Assembly: GCA_921293015.1 (NCBI GenBank)
Contig: OV121082.1
Coordinates: forward strand, 20,563,748 to 20,627,747
Direction of reading: 5' to 3'
Length of the DNA: 64,000 bases
Source: Phorcus lineatus
Lineage: Eukaryota > Mollusca > Gastropoda > Trochida > Trochidae
In this document: positions 12,901 through 25,900 of the stretch, piece by piece
Position numbering within the stretch: the stretch's first letter is position 1
Layout of the letters: every line of letters starts with the position of its first letter
Position numbers and translations under genes: made by a program
The notes under the pieces: model-generated
The model's input: only the letters and a program-made list of their open reading frames with translations
Databases searched by the model: none
Told to the model about the DNA's origin: nothing

Positions 12901-15900
12901 AAAAGATTGTAAGGCCCACACACAGGGGAACATTTAAAAAATCGAAAACTGTAGATAATTCATACTAATATATTGAGGTTATCCTTCCGAGAGAAATATC
13001 ATGTTTATCTCATTAGGTTAAGTGGTAAAATAGGTATTTCACAAGTGGTAGAGCCGTGAATGTATCCTAAACTTCTGTACATTTGACAGAAATATAGATT
13101 CGTGAAAGGAAACAACAGCTTTATTTATTTTACGACGACATATTTTTTTGTGTTTTATTATGTTTTTAAACCGCCTCCCTATACTTGCATCTTTATCTCT
13201 TAAATGCGGGAATAATGATATTTTCTTGTGTTCGGTTGTAATCGGAAAATGGCCCTATAAATGTCAAGAATTAAAAATTGTGTGTCCACTTTAACGTGTA
13301 GATCAGTTAAACGACCTACTTTACCCTATCTACCGATGTTTTTTTCTTTGTGTCTGCTGTAAATATGTTTCGGAAATTACGTTTGAATAATTTATAATAA
13401 ACTGTCCGGTTTTATGATCACAAATCACGACACTTACCTGTACCACGCCACTGTATTGTCACTATACTGAACTGATGAGCATTAGTATTCTGATTTCCTG
13501 AAGCAGCCACTACTTCTTGATAAAATAACAATGTTTAGGAAGATTGACATATTTGACTCCAACAACATACTCTGTGTCCCTTTAACGATTATATTGTGTA
13601 GTTAATTTCAAGTACACACAGCTTGTTTCGAAACAGAAATAAGAAAGTGTTATATTTAAAAAAATCAGTATTTTTCAAACGTTATCATTAATTTCAGAGT
13701 ATGATAAATCTGGATCCACTGGCTTAAAATCGAAATGTGCAATCACTCCAAAGTTTGTTTGTCTCCACCTAACTCTTGATGGTTTCACTGCAAATAACAA
13801 TTGTAAATTGATACTTGTGATCGGGAAATTACATCAGTCATAGAGTAATGATGTAACCTCCTCACAATCAAATAATGTTAGCATGAATATAAAGGGATTT
13901 TGTCTCACAGTGCATTCAACTGACTTCAAGTTTGATTCAATTTCAAAGGATCACTGACGATACAGACAAAGACATTAAATCAATAATTGCTACTTGATGT
14001 TCAGATCTTGTGAAATTCAATGAAACTGTTTTTATTTCTTTTCCATTAATATCATATTTTTTACTGACTCGACGATTTTATATCATTGAAATTGACTTTG
14101 TTACACTATTAAGCAATTGAATTAGGCGTTTACTTTGGTAATGTCACAAAATTTTCCTTCTAATCAATGTAAATCTAGAAAATTTAATAGTAACACTTTT
14201 TTGGGATGTATTATATATACGGATCTCAAAATGAAGGGTAAATTTTATCAAGTCTTAAATAATGAATTTATTGCTTTTACTTATTACCTTATACCAATTC
14301 AAACAAGGTATCTCATTTGAAATATTTATTGAGTAAGCTTATGGAATGATAGCATCATGTTGTATGTAGTTATTTGGATTGTAGTTGATAGGTCACTAAC
14401 CTTATAAAACTTTATAAAAAAATTACTTTCCTGAACCAAACTCGATGGTCAACAATTGTCTGCCTTTCAGAAGTTATAAAAGATAGTTCCACCAAAATGA
14501 CTTCTTCGGACATAGGTATGGCCTATTTAGAAAACTGGTTTTGTTTCCTCCAATGTATATGGTATGACATCATCGTGTTGTATTTGGAGCTTATAATTGG
14601 TTGCAATAAATAAACTTTTAGGCGCTGATAGTGTTAAATGACATAGTATGTATAGACACACATCATCTAGTTTCTGTTTAACTCGTGTAAGATTGATTTT
14701 TTAAGAAAAGATTGTCGACATCACCAAATCTTCGTTTTCACAGAATAACACTCGACAAATTACATCAAAAGATCCACGTTATATCTCGTAAGATTGATCT
14801 TATCACGTATTGTGATAATTTGCTGAAGAATAATCTGAATTTGTGAAACGTGATTAAATGAATGTTTAATATATGAAAGTAATCAAAATACCTCATAGAA
14901 CAAGGATACAGACAACATTTTACTTTCGTTTACTTTTTACTGTCTTCCAGTAGTGCAAATGTAAACATAACAAAGAATATTGACCCACTTCTTAGAAAAA
15001 AGGGATTGGAGTGATTAACTTATAAAGTGAATAAGTCCTTATGGTCATGCAATGAGTAATATAGGTTTGTTCGCCTCAGGAAACTGTTGTCAAACGCAAT
15101 TTAGGTCAGTTATTGTTACTCACTCTTTAAATGACACCTTAAATGGTTAAGGTACATCATACATTTCCTACAGTTTGTTTTTAGAGTATTATTGTTGTTA
15201 CTATTGTCGGGGACACTTACACATTTAGAATATATCAATCAAAGGATCAATCAAATCAAAACACTATTATCAACCGCTAGTTAAAATGACAAACAAATGT
15301 GCTTATTATCATTGACTATGAATAATCTATAGATCCAAAAAGTCATTCAAAATTCATGGTCTCAAATACCACATAAAGTCATGATGTTATTCGGTGTAAA
15401 GCTGTTTGATTTCTATTTCCTATGTTAAGGTTTTTCATATAGAAATAGCACATCGCTATCGCAAAAGGCGATTGCCAAGAGAGCTGTCAAATTTGATTTT
15501 GATTTACTGGAAGATTATAAAAGGCACAAAGATACCAAACATGTTTGAAATACCCGACTGTTACAGATTTCTGAAAGCTTAAGATGATTTTAATTATTCA
15601 TAGTTTTATACGATTTATGTATTAAATAGATTTATAATTGAGATCCAACATGACTTGTCCTTGGAAAGTAAAAGTATAGATTAGAATGCTATGAACTCTG
15701 TATGGAAAAGGTTTATCTAATTAAATTAACTTTCCATTATCGGTTGACAACTTCCCTCCAATTGGATGACGCTATGGAGTAAAACTAATCTTTTCATAAA
15801 AAAAGAGTACATTAAGATGTCAACATCAATAAAATTATATGCTTGATGTAAGAAAAAAACTGTTAATGATGTTCCACTTTTGAAATAGTAACATCATTCG

Positions 15901-16744
15901 TGTTATACTTAACTGATTTTGAATGTATCTACTTATGTAGTTTCATTTGCTGTAGTTGTAAACTTATGTTATGAATAATAAAACAATGCATTTGTTAGAA
16001 TTAAAAAAATTACCAATCTTGTTTACTCTAGAACATATTTGATATGTTGCTGTGTTTTGTTGCATGCAAAGTTTTGTTTGATAATTGTGCTTATAGAATA
16101 AATTGTTTTATCAACAAAACCAAAATAAAATAGTCCATGTATGTATAAGAAAACGATGAATTTCACTTAGTATTTTAGCAATTACATCACAACAAATAAC
16201 ATACTTCCACATCAAACTAATTACGTTGACATGAGATTTCATCTATTGATGAGTTACAGGTTTGATGAATGTGAGTAACATGATTGTTTTGTAACAAATA
16301 AGAATACGATGTGCCACTTACTACATTCAGAAATATATAAACTTCTACTCTTTGAACAAACTAGTTGTACACAAATTTATCATTCACATCAAAAGATTCA
16401 CAGTTTATCATTTGAAATAATTTAAACGAGTATTTACGAAATCGTAGATTTTCAACACTTTTTGGACTGAATAAAAATTAAACCTTGGCATTCCATATTT
16501 GCACTAAGATGACACGATAGCTCTTCCCTTAATGTGTAGTCGAAAATTTTTATTTTGAATATTATCTGACATACTTTCTTCCACCTAAACCAATTCCCAT
16601 AAGATGAAAAGGCATGCAGACTCAAGATTTGTAAATAAACCATTACAATTCTTGTTTCTACTCTATTTAGTTTCAAGAGAAGGTATATTGGATGGGCAGA
16701 CTGTTTCAGAGGTTTTTCCTGACACACATTGGAAAATGGAGGGG

Positions 16745-16990
16745 AGGTGAGGTGATATGCGGTTTAAAGCCGCTTCTCAAGAGTATTTCACTTACATCCC
16801 TTCCGCTAGTATCAATGCAGGGAGAAAGCCCGCTACACTATTTTGGCTAGGCATTGCGGTGAAACCTACGAGCGTTGGCTGGAATTAGCGAACCATGGGT
16901 GGTACTGCACTGAATCCAGTGTAGCATTGCACCCAAACCTGACTGCGTATAGAACAGACTGCTAGTTCCATGCGCTATTGTTGTTCTCTT
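16745..16990 (-). mobile_element. tRNA-derived SINE copy, 5'-truncated
   Basis: This is the same body as the SINE at 5,931: GCCGCTTCTCAAGAGTATTT, GCAGGGAGAAAGCCCGC, GGCATTGCGGTGAAACC, GAATTAGCGAACCATGGGTG and TGTAGCATTGCACCCAAACC in order. The tRNA head with A and B boxes is missing; similarity stops near AGAACAGACTGCT or a few bases beyond (about 16,970-16,990). Loss of the head is the usual outcome of incomplete reverse transcription. It interrupts the end module of unit B. It should be transcriptionally dead. Confidence 0.8.
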
Positions 16991-19839
16991 TACAAGCTTT
17001 CTTTTTAGCAATAATATATAAATGGAATGATAAATGGTCTCCTGGAGATAACTTGAAAGAGATCATGTTTCCCTTCAACATCTGGTTACAATTACCATTC
17101 TAAATTCCTTAACAATCAAGAGCATTAACCATAATATTTGCGTTGAAGCAATTCATGTTATATGTCTTATTTAATTTTCTTTGTAAATGTTTCTCAGGGT
17201 AAAAGAAGCTCCAATGCAGAGTTTCAATCAACATCGGCAATAATGCATGACAATCTAATTCTATATTTTACACAATAATTTATCATTATGTAATCTTCAA
17301 CTTTTCACTTCACTATAATCTCTAGGAAACATCAAAGATAAACTACATGTTTTTCAGATTACATTGGATAACAGATGTACATTTCAATCATACTTTCTTC
17401 ATTCCATGTTCATTACAACATTTACATTTACAAATAGATGTGCTGATATCGTTTCCTCCATATATTTATTCTATTCTAATTTACATTATATGTAGACCAT
17501 AAGCTCTTACATGGCATTGTCGCAAATTCAGTAAAGGTAAATCAAATGTACTTTTAATCAGTGAAATCTATTCTGAAGAACGTACCTTCGTATCATGTTC
17601 CTCTTGTAATCGTCAGATTGTCTGGTTGTTTTGATCACCCTTGATTAAGAAGACAGAACGTCCATTATAGTGAAGGGTTGTCTTAAACAGAGCAGGGGAA
17701 GAAAAATCTTTGCAATGACGAATTTCCTTGCCAATTGTAGTTTTCATGGATCATCAAATGTTAAAGTTATGAATGTACAAAATTAACATTTATAGTTTTT
17801 TCAACCATTTGTTCTAAAAAATATTCATATCGATTTTTCAGAAACATTTTTAAATCTTAAAAAGCTTTAAACACTCATCGGCAAAATGTCTGATTTCATT
17901 AATATATTTATTTAGAATTATTATCAGTGTAACAGCTTATTTATCTGAATTAATATCACTAAAACAGTATTGAGATTTGTCATATCAGATTTCATAATTA
18001 CGATTTTAATGTGTAAATCAATAACGTTTTCATAAACTTTGATTACTTCTTTCCATATTCATGATTCTTAAAGTTGAACTATAGTTTTAAAAGGTCATAC
18101 AAATCATTGCTATGCTACACTAATGGCTTGAGTGTCCTTTTGATTTATGAAATGATCTATATCATAATGAAACGGATTACAAATGTAAACATTAACGTTA
18201 TTGTGAAGTTTATTTTGGCAAGCGTAAACTTTAATGATTTATATCACTTGATGTCCATATAGTCTACTTAGAGATAGCTTCAATCATGGTTATCGACTTA
18301 AGGGAATGAAATAAAATAAGAATGGGACCCTGAAAGCCAAAAGGGAAATTATTACATTTACTGCAGATACCTCTCTGTTAATTACAAGACGTACAAGTAC
18401 AAAGAATCAACTTTATTTTTTGATAATGACAGAAGATGGCTCTTTGGCTTCCATTTGTTCAATCTATTAGATTTATTGTCAAAATGCTGTTGAGAGTTAT
18501 ATCCTTTGAAAATGAGTGTCTGCAATATGTATCGTAAAACAGGGCAGATGCTTTTTGAGTCATTCAAGATAATTAAAGTTTAGGAAGCTCATTTAGCATT
18601 AAAGACGTGTTTTAATACCACAAATATAAAACCTTACCTAATCTTCTTTGGTCTTTCATGTATTTCCAATAGTATAATTCCATTGGTTTTCAAGAAAAGA
18701 CATGCGGCACAAAAATACGATTGGTATGTACTTTTTAAGATCATTTTCATTATTTTTCTAAGAATACTGTGCTTAAGTTGTTGGTTGAAAACTCAAAATG
18801 TTACATACTATAAAAAAAACTACATTACTATTAAAAAAAAGGTCTGAGACTTAAGGGTTAATGAAATATTGATTGTAAATCATGTCTTTTTGTCTGAACC
18901 AAAGAGACTATAGATGTTGCATTGTTAATTGAATTTAGAATCTTCTGTTGAACAGAACAGTTGTCATGACAGAAAGATGTGATTGAGCAGGTGTTGTTCC
19001 AGTTTTTGAGTTCTTGATTACTCCAATAATTGTTTTACATTACACCTTTTTAGCATATATGACGTAAGTAAATTTACCTGGAGTATGTTGAGAATCATAT
19101 AAAGTATACATCACCACGATTTATGTATTTCATCCTAACATTGTGACATTCACAATTACATTCTCGAAAATGCATTCAAACATTTAACAAACATGAGGTA
19201 TGTTAATTATTTTCCTTAAGTCTCAACTCAAATGTTGATACACACTGCATAACAAATATTGCAAAATAATCTTCGTGTTGACAAGCGGGAGCTGAATAGT
19301 CCTAGGCTTTAAACTGTAAACCGTTGCCCAACTCCCGACGACTCCATAAATAGCCTATTTAAAGGTAGGATAATTTATTTCATTTTAGAAAGATAGATTT
19401 GTGTCAGATGCGATTGTTAGATATCAATATTAGTTTGTCAACTGTATGGTGAATTGAGGATATCAAGACTTCATTATTACCCTTGACTTACTTACGAGAA
19501 GATAATTTTACATCCTTCAGGGCCACCAGAAACTGAAACTAACGAACCGGTAATCAATAGTTGGCAAATCGTTTCAAGCATTTGGCACAAATATGTTATT
19601 TTCTGTTGTAAAATATCCTTCAAAATAGTAACCAAATTTGATATAAGGTTCATATTTTGCAAGAAATTATTTTTTTAAAGTTAGATTTATGTTCTTAAAT
19701 GGATCGAGGTTTCTAAGGAGGCCAGGATTGAAAAATGTGCAGGTGTGATGCTTTTTTATTTTTTTGGATTCATATAATTATCTATTTAGCATATTTCGGT
19801 CGTGTCCGATTTCGGTTATCCTTTGATATATATATATTT

Positions 19840-20700
19840 ATCATATAATGGGTAGTGTTATTGATGCAATAAACCCATCTTGTAATCATGTTATCAGATC
19901 CCTGATAACAATACAAATGGGGGTAACTAGGTCGCACTACTTTCGCTAGCTCCGTACCGAGAAGAGCGAATCGTAAAACGTTTCCTCAGCAATACAAACG
20001 ATGTGTCGAGATCGGTATGTTTTGCAGACGTGGGCGTCAATGTTAACAAAAATGGCCGCCTTGTCAATCGGCGATTGTGATCGCATCGAGAACAAATGTA
20101 CAGGTACCATCACAGCTGTTATTGACATGTATAATGGGAGCAAACACTACTATGTATGAAGTGAGGTTTGAACACTCGCTCCTGACGAAGATTCCAACTA
20201 AGGTGCCTATGTGTCGTGTCCACCTGGTGCGAGAACCTTTGAACGTGACCTGTTGGCCTGTTCCTGTGTTGTATTGCTACGCGGGTCTAATTTTCAATTT
20301 CAAATGTTTTGAACGATGTTAAATATATCTTAAACATTTATGACGTTTTGTATTTTGTGTGATGTTTTATTCAAACAAAACGAGTACACTATTATAAAAG
20401 GTTTGACAAATTGGACTATTTTGCTCTTGTGTGACGTACTTTTCCTATGACGCGAAATGGAATGTGAGTTTGCCTAGTGATGACGTGGGTATATTCATAC
20501 GCCCTTTCCCAAAAAAGGAGCTTTATTTCAAAATGACATAATATCATAAAGAGATTAGTACCTTCGTATTGTTTAAACCGTAAATATCACTATATAAACA
20601 ATATTGACTATGTATTAGGGTCGGTAAACCTCGGCTAATACAATCTTTATTGTTTATATATTGATATTTACGATATCTAAACATACTCTGGTAATAATCT
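19840..20700. mobile_element. Palindrome-bearing non-autonomous element in unit C
   Basis: Homology to units A and B is lost across this block. Its middle (19,930-20,290) is clearly richer in GC than its surroundings, and its right part holds a strong hairpin. Arms at 20,579-20,603 and 20,648-20,672 pair with one mismatch over 25 bases, with a second inner pairing of GTATTAG with CTAATAC. Degenerate relatives of the TGACGTCA motif (TGACGTAC at 20,432 and TGACGTGG at 20,481) and a GGCCGCC block at 20,054 suggest kinship with the other MITEs. An 81-codon open frame at 20,077-20,322 matches nothing I recognise. Borders are approximate. Confidence 0.45.
20579..20672. repeat. Long hairpin (25-bp arms)
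   Basis: The left arm starts CGTAAATATCACTATATAAA and the right arm ends TTTATATATTGATATTTACG. The arms pair with one mismatch around a 44-base interior that itself pairs GTATTAG with CTAATAC. It could be the terminal structure of a foldback MITE. Confidence 0.8.
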
Positions 20701-21129
20701 CTATATAAATATATTTGTAGTGATGGGTTCTCATTTTTTTACTGTATTACCGTTAATAATGCCAAGCATCTGCGCAATTGCTTTTGTAAAACATTATCAC
20801 AACGTTCAGATTATTCACATTATTGTCATTTCTCGTTGTAAGGTTAAGATAGAATGTACCATTTGCATTGTCACAGGGATCATCAGAACTTTCCTATGAA
20901 ATTACATGCAAATTTGGTAGGTGTCACTAATGAACACAATTTGGTAAAAAATAAATCGGTTTGACACAGAACTAATTGTTAAGTGTGGTTTATGACACTA
21001 GATAAGCTTGTAGCTTCACAGTTCTTGATTTCACTTACACTCCATGATTCAAACTCGGACTCAAGTTAACCGATATGGCGTTGATAGAAGGCGGGATTTG
21101 TTGCAAAGAGATCATATGTTATTTAATGA

Positions 21130-21480
21130 TGCCAACATAATTAAACGCGACTACAATGGTAGGAGATCAATTATGAGATTCTGGAGGAAAATGTAGGAAC
21201 GACAGAATGGACTCGTGTATCATAGCGAGAGGCACGAGAAGTTCAGGTATGAGATCCTCATTGCGTACGTTAGACCATAAGCTGGTGCTGTTTGCCCTGA
21301 TATAATCTTGATGGATGGTAATGCAAGTCCCCATCGGGCTTGGGTTGCGAACCAGTTCCTAGAGCGGATACAGTAAGGCGCATCTATTTGTATGCGTGTT
21401 GGCCGGGCCTAAGCCCTATCGAGCATCTGTGGAGGATGCTGCAGGTGGCAATGGTTGGCTGTTTGGCAAAACGACAACAT
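21130..21480 (+). pseudogene. Dead Tc1/mariner-like transposase fragment
   Basis: The frame from 21,248 reads YEILIAYVRP, stop, AGAVCPDIILMDGNASPHRA and then WVANQFLERIQ, followed by a stop. After a frameshift, 21,400 onward reads WPGLSPIEHLWRML. Tc1/mariner DDE transposases usually carry a DNARPH block with the second catalytic Asp, followed by WP-x-SPDLNPIEHLW. Here the Asp position is Gly (MDGNASPH). The second block lacks residues of SPDLNPIEH, which points to a short deletion. With two stops, a frameshift and a lost catalytic residue, the copy is inactive. The N-terminal helix-turn-helix part was not found. Terminal repeats could not be located. Confidence 0.8.
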
Positions 21481-24084
21481 TAGAGAATTACTATACTACA
21501 GGTTACTTTCTTTATGATAATATACATTGTTGTTTCATAATGAATCAAAGTTCCAAAATTTAATATTCAAAATCATTGAATGTTTCGACTCATTTACATT
21601 GATAATAACGGTGATTTGACTCTTTTCTAACCATGTAATTCCTAAGTGTAATGCCTGTCATGTATTGTTTGTGTAATCGTCTGATGATAAGAACATCCCA
21701 GATTACATCTACGTGTGTCAAGGCTTGTTTCCAAGAGTATTGGTCTTTATTTTCCCAATAACAATAGCATGTTCCCTGCCTACATGTAGTTCAATTATCT
21801 TGAACCTGATATTTCATTAACAACATTGACAAAGGTTATATTTCAGATATCTTAATTACGCCTGGTGCTTTGAATATTCCTTCTCCATTTCTCATTTGGA
21901 AATGACATTGATAAAGATTGGAAATGAAATGTAGACACTTTTTAATTCATCTGGCATGAAAGGCCCGATTGGCTTTTGGCATGGTATGGCGCCCAGCGTC
22001 AATCTATCAACCTGTCCGTCCGTCTGGAAACCTTTTGCTGTTACAAATTCTTTTCCAGAACCATTGAAATCCTTTTCACAGACTCCTTGACTTATTAGGT
22101 TTTCTCAGTTAATACATTTTCTTCTTCTTATTCAAATGCAAAATACATACAGACTTCTAAGCTCATGGGAAACTAATCTAGAATTGGTGATTTTGTGGCC
22201 TCAAAAAGATGACCCTGTGACAATTTGTATGATACATTATAGATAGTCGTCACGATATCAGATGAATTTTGAAATTGACAAAGCTTGCAGTGTAAATAAT
22301 TGCTGTTAACTATTCCCTGCATATGGGTTTGTCCTACATTTGTCAATCATGAGTAAGTTTGGCTGTTACTAAATGTCTTTTTACCAGTGAACAATTTGGC
22401 CACAATACACTATCAGAAACAAAACAATACAATCATCGAACCAGTCTGGAGAAAACATTAGATTTTCGTTTATCATTTTACTCTCTTTCCGTACATAACA
22501 AAGAATATTGTTACAGTTCTTACAACTCAGGGACAGAAGTGATTAACATGGTCCCCTCTGGTCATATAAAGGTTAATATGGGTCTGTTAGCCTCAAGAAA
22601 CTGTTGTCAAAAACAGTAAAGACAGGTTCTGGTCGGGGACGTTTTAAATTTACACATCAATCAGATCAATATCTCCATATATAAATTAATACCTAAGTAT
22701 ATTAAAGTATTTTAATTTAAAAATTTCAAGATCAATAACCTCTTATCAAGCATATGTAGTACTGTAGTATGGTATTACCTAAACGACTAAAAGTCTTATA
22801 GGGTCACACAAATTCCATTTAATCACTCTTACAAGATTTCTTTCGGAAGTTGTGTCACGTTCTGTAAATACATTCTATCGAGAACGGATATCCTCCAATA
22901 GCTAGAAGGATATATGTGTTTGTCCATGTGATCTGAACTCATTTTCAACCCAACATGTGAGGAACAGGATCGATCATATATTTCCTGCAGCTTGTTGTTG
23001 AATGGCACTTCTCTGTTTCACAAGTCGATGGTGTTCACATTTAGGTGAAAGTGAATTGTCATTTAAGAGGTAATTGTCAGCTCAGTTGTCTGATGAAATA
23101 TATCAAATTAGAAACATGCATATCTAAGAAATTGAAGCACATTTTCTTACAGAAATAAAAAGTTTCACGAAAAGGAAAATAAATATCATCAATTATAAGA
23201 CAGTCATGTTTTTTTCACGAAAACTACCAACCAATTCATAAATGGACGTTTCTAGGCATTTTTAGAAAGTAGAAGTAACTGACATGATAAAAAGGTGCTC
23301 ATACTAAATAGTCGCATTCTTCAACTTAAACTTCGAAATAATGTTCCATTTTACAATTAAGAAGATTGATCAGATATATATTTTACACTATGAAGATAAC
23401 ATAGTTCATAGTAATATATATACATATAATAATCATATTCATTCGGAAAACAAATTGAACAAATAAAACATCAAAGTGTCTTAAATGTGAAATGTCTAAT
23501 GTTATTTTGTTTTTTACAAAATCTATTTCTAGATGTCCTTGGAAGCCAACATAAATACAACGAAGAGATCACATAAAAAGTAATGAAAAAAAACAAACTT
23601 ACAAAGCGCACATCTACACAAACATTGTATCTTCTCAATACGAAGTTGCATAACTTTAAATAAATATATTCTTGCATTTAGACCAGTTTCGTGAAAGCCT
23701 CGAAATAGGTAGATGTCTGTTTGGAGGTCACATTGCTATATCATGCCCTAGGGAGAAGATAAATGGGAACTATTTTCGTATTGGATGTGCTTCTTGTGAT
23801 TACCAGCACTTGCTACTTCATTCATGATAGACATCGTGTTTAACAAGAACAGAAAAATCTTTTTACTTACAGTATGTTTCTCAGAGATTACACATTACGT
23901 TTTTCATGAAAATTGTTTAAAGCTATACACGCTTGCTTTTAACACTAACATTTTTCTTATCTTGAGCCTCTTAAACAAATTCAATAATGTATAGTCAATA
24001 AGAAAGCAAACAAAATATGTAAGATGACTTTGTTGTTAATTGTAACATGACTTCGTTGTATCCTCGATTCTGATTGGTCGATTC

Positions 24085-24860
24085 TAAAAAATTACCCTAT
24101 GTTGAATGACAATGAATACCCACAAATTAGCAAAGGCGAATCACCGCGAATTGATACAACATGTTCACTAGTGCCGGCCCGACTCAAGTTTTATTTTTCC
24201 AGTTTCTTAGAAAATTCGTGCCGTACTCCGATTCGACATTTGTCTTTGTCCTTTTTTTATATTGTGTCTACCGGTAGATATAACAAATACACTTTAATAT
24301 GATTTATTTTTGAAGAACGAAAATATTTTCAACTGGCATACGTAGTCCAAGTTTGCCGCAAAGTTTCATGCGGCCGCCTTCTTTTGAATGCCGTTCCCAT
24401 AGTATGACGTCACAAAGGCCAACCGTTTTGACGTCATAATATTTACGTCGCTGTCACAATGGTTGTGGGCTAGTTCAAGACTTTTGTACTCGGGGTTTTA
24501 CGATATTTTTCTACGAACTTTATAATTGATGATTTCGGTCTCGAATTAAACAAGTATGTTGTAAGGTCTCGCTGTTACGAATGCCACTATTCGCTATTAT
24601 CACAACGATGTTTGTAATGTAAATAATGCCGGGAATTCACAATTGTTAGACCTTATCTAACCTCTTACAGAAATAGAACAAGTCCTTTCCACACAAAAAT
24701 AAGTACGCAAAAACAGAGTTCGCTCTTAAAACTTCTAATAACTAACGGTCATGTTAGAATATAGATAAATTAAATTTAAGCGTTTAAAACCTCCGGCTAA
24801 CGCCGTCGGTTTTAAACTAAATTTGCGGGTGTTGAATAACAATGAATCCCGGAAATTTTA
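24085..24860. mobile_element. Hairpin MITE-like element with paired CRE sites
   Basis: A GC-richer block unlike its surroundings. Near the left end is TGTTGAATGACAATGAATAC (24,100). Near the right end is the directly repeated TGTTGAATAACAATGAATCC (24,830). A hairpin lies at 24,771-24,823, where the arm GTTTAAAACCTCCGGC (from 24,782) pairs with GCCGTCGGTTTTAAAC. The core carries GCGGCCGCC and two TGACGTCA octamers. No transposase remnant is visible. Borders are approximate because there are no clear terminal inverted repeats. Confidence 0.5.
24405..24436. promoter_or_regulatory. Paired CRE-type palindromes (TGACGTCA x2)
   Basis: Exact TGACGTCA octamers start at 24,405 and 24,429, a 24-bp step, inside the unit-C MITE. 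Upstream is GCGGCCGCCTTCTTTTGAAT, resembling the GC-rich lead-ins of the other two pairs (CGGCCTCCTTCCC and TTGGCCGCCATTG). Confidence 0.4.
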
Positions 24861-25229
24861 CAAACGCAACTATTTATCTTCTAAACGTTCCTAGATTGTT
24901 TCATTGTTTGATAAATAGAGTCTTGTTACCATATCATTCTACACTTTGGTCGTCCCATCAGTTATTACACACTTCTGATATTAATAACAGTTATCCAATT
25001 ATGGGGACTGATTAAACAAACAGTCTTTACTATGAGGATGATTAAATGAAACAAGCACTTTAAAGTCTTTTCATCAGGTAAAACAATACATGAAACGATA
25101 CTAAGAGTTTAATGAGTAAGGTGTCAAACTTTACATTTCAAGAATGTTTCAATCACTTAAAACAAATCTCATGGCAGATTGTTGGAGCTGTTCGGTGTTT
25201 CACTACCTTCAAACCATGTCCGATTATCT

Positions 25230-25900
25230 CATGCATCATTTGGTAACGACTGAATGAACATATCGATTACATCATAAAAGTAGCTTCAAAAATGGTATCT
25301 TCCTTAGGTAAACTAAATGTATCATGTATTATCACGTTCAGTACTTAATAGGATATAGGTAATATTCATTAGAGACCATTTTGAACAATATCTTTTATGC
25401 ATGTGAGGTATGGGATAGATGTGCTCAATAACAGGCAACTAATTAGGAACAACTACAAATAGAAGCAAGAAGAATTCTAACAGTTTTACCAAACTATCTA
25501 AATTTTACAATATATATAACAATAACGCACCGTCGTATCTAAATGATATGCTACCCACCAACGTTGCATCCAAGATCAACTATAATCGTCGTAATCAGCA
25601 GCCTGACTTAGTCATAAAAATTTGCTACATATCAACAATCTAAATACAAAATTATGATAAAACGAACGAAGTACAACGAACGGAGAAATGTCAATATCAG
25701 ATTCGCAAAATTAAGTTACGTTTTGATCTATTCCGTGTGGCTCTTATTGATAAACCAAGTAGCTCCTGTGGAAATAATTTTGAGAATTCCTTCCACTGTT
25801 TTTCTATTGGAAATCATATGATTCAGAGATATCTGTTATTGTGTCAAATTTACACCGTGTAACAAACAAGAATTATTTTTTCAAGGCAATGTAGATCTAA
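25230..25900 (+). pseudogene. Decayed LINE (non-LTR retrotransposon) ORF2 C-terminal region
   Basis: Conceptual translation with several stops and frame changes gives pieces typical of the end of a metazoan LINE ORF2. They are HIDYIIKVASKMVSSLGKL (from ~25,258), RPFxxxxxMHVRYGID (the IRP-x-EYxxVWD region), NYKxKQEEF/EQLQIEARRIL, YNNNAPSYLNDMLPTNV, and finally IDKPSSSCGNNFENSFHCFS, which corresponds to the C-terminal Cys/His motif (CxCG...E..HxFF). I cannot assign the clade firmly; a CR1/L2-like element is the best guess. The copy is 5'-truncated, as LINEs often are, and inactive. It adds length to unit C relative to A and B. Confidence 0.7.

Larger units (their letters stand above)
8600..17060. 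repeat. Segmental duplication unit B
   Basis: Second copy of the array. Landmarks matching unit A include CGTCAGATTGTCTG at 9,642, the CCTTATTGTGGACGTAAT block near 10,282, GATATTTCATTAAC at 11,831, CACAAGTGGTAGAGCCGTG near 13,039, AGATCTTGTGAAATTCAATG near 14,003, CTCAAATACCACATAAAG at 15,361 and CTCTATTTAGTTTCA at 16,661. By eye the copies match well in blocks of 50-150 bases and poorly between them, as expected for old neutral duplicates. Unit B lacks the MITEs found in unit A at 2,078-2,411 and 3,482-3,678, so it shows the pre-insertion state. No gene was recognised in it. Confidence 0.78.

Noticed and set aside
20077-20322. 81-codon frame as a gene
   Set aside because: It sits in the GC-richer middle of a probable MITE, an opposite-strand frame overlaps it, and no family is recognisable.
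22359-22619. 86-codon frame in unit C as a gene
   Set aside because: The homologous blocks in units A (5,480-5,640), B (14,900-15,110) and D (45,740-45,820) do not keep the frame.
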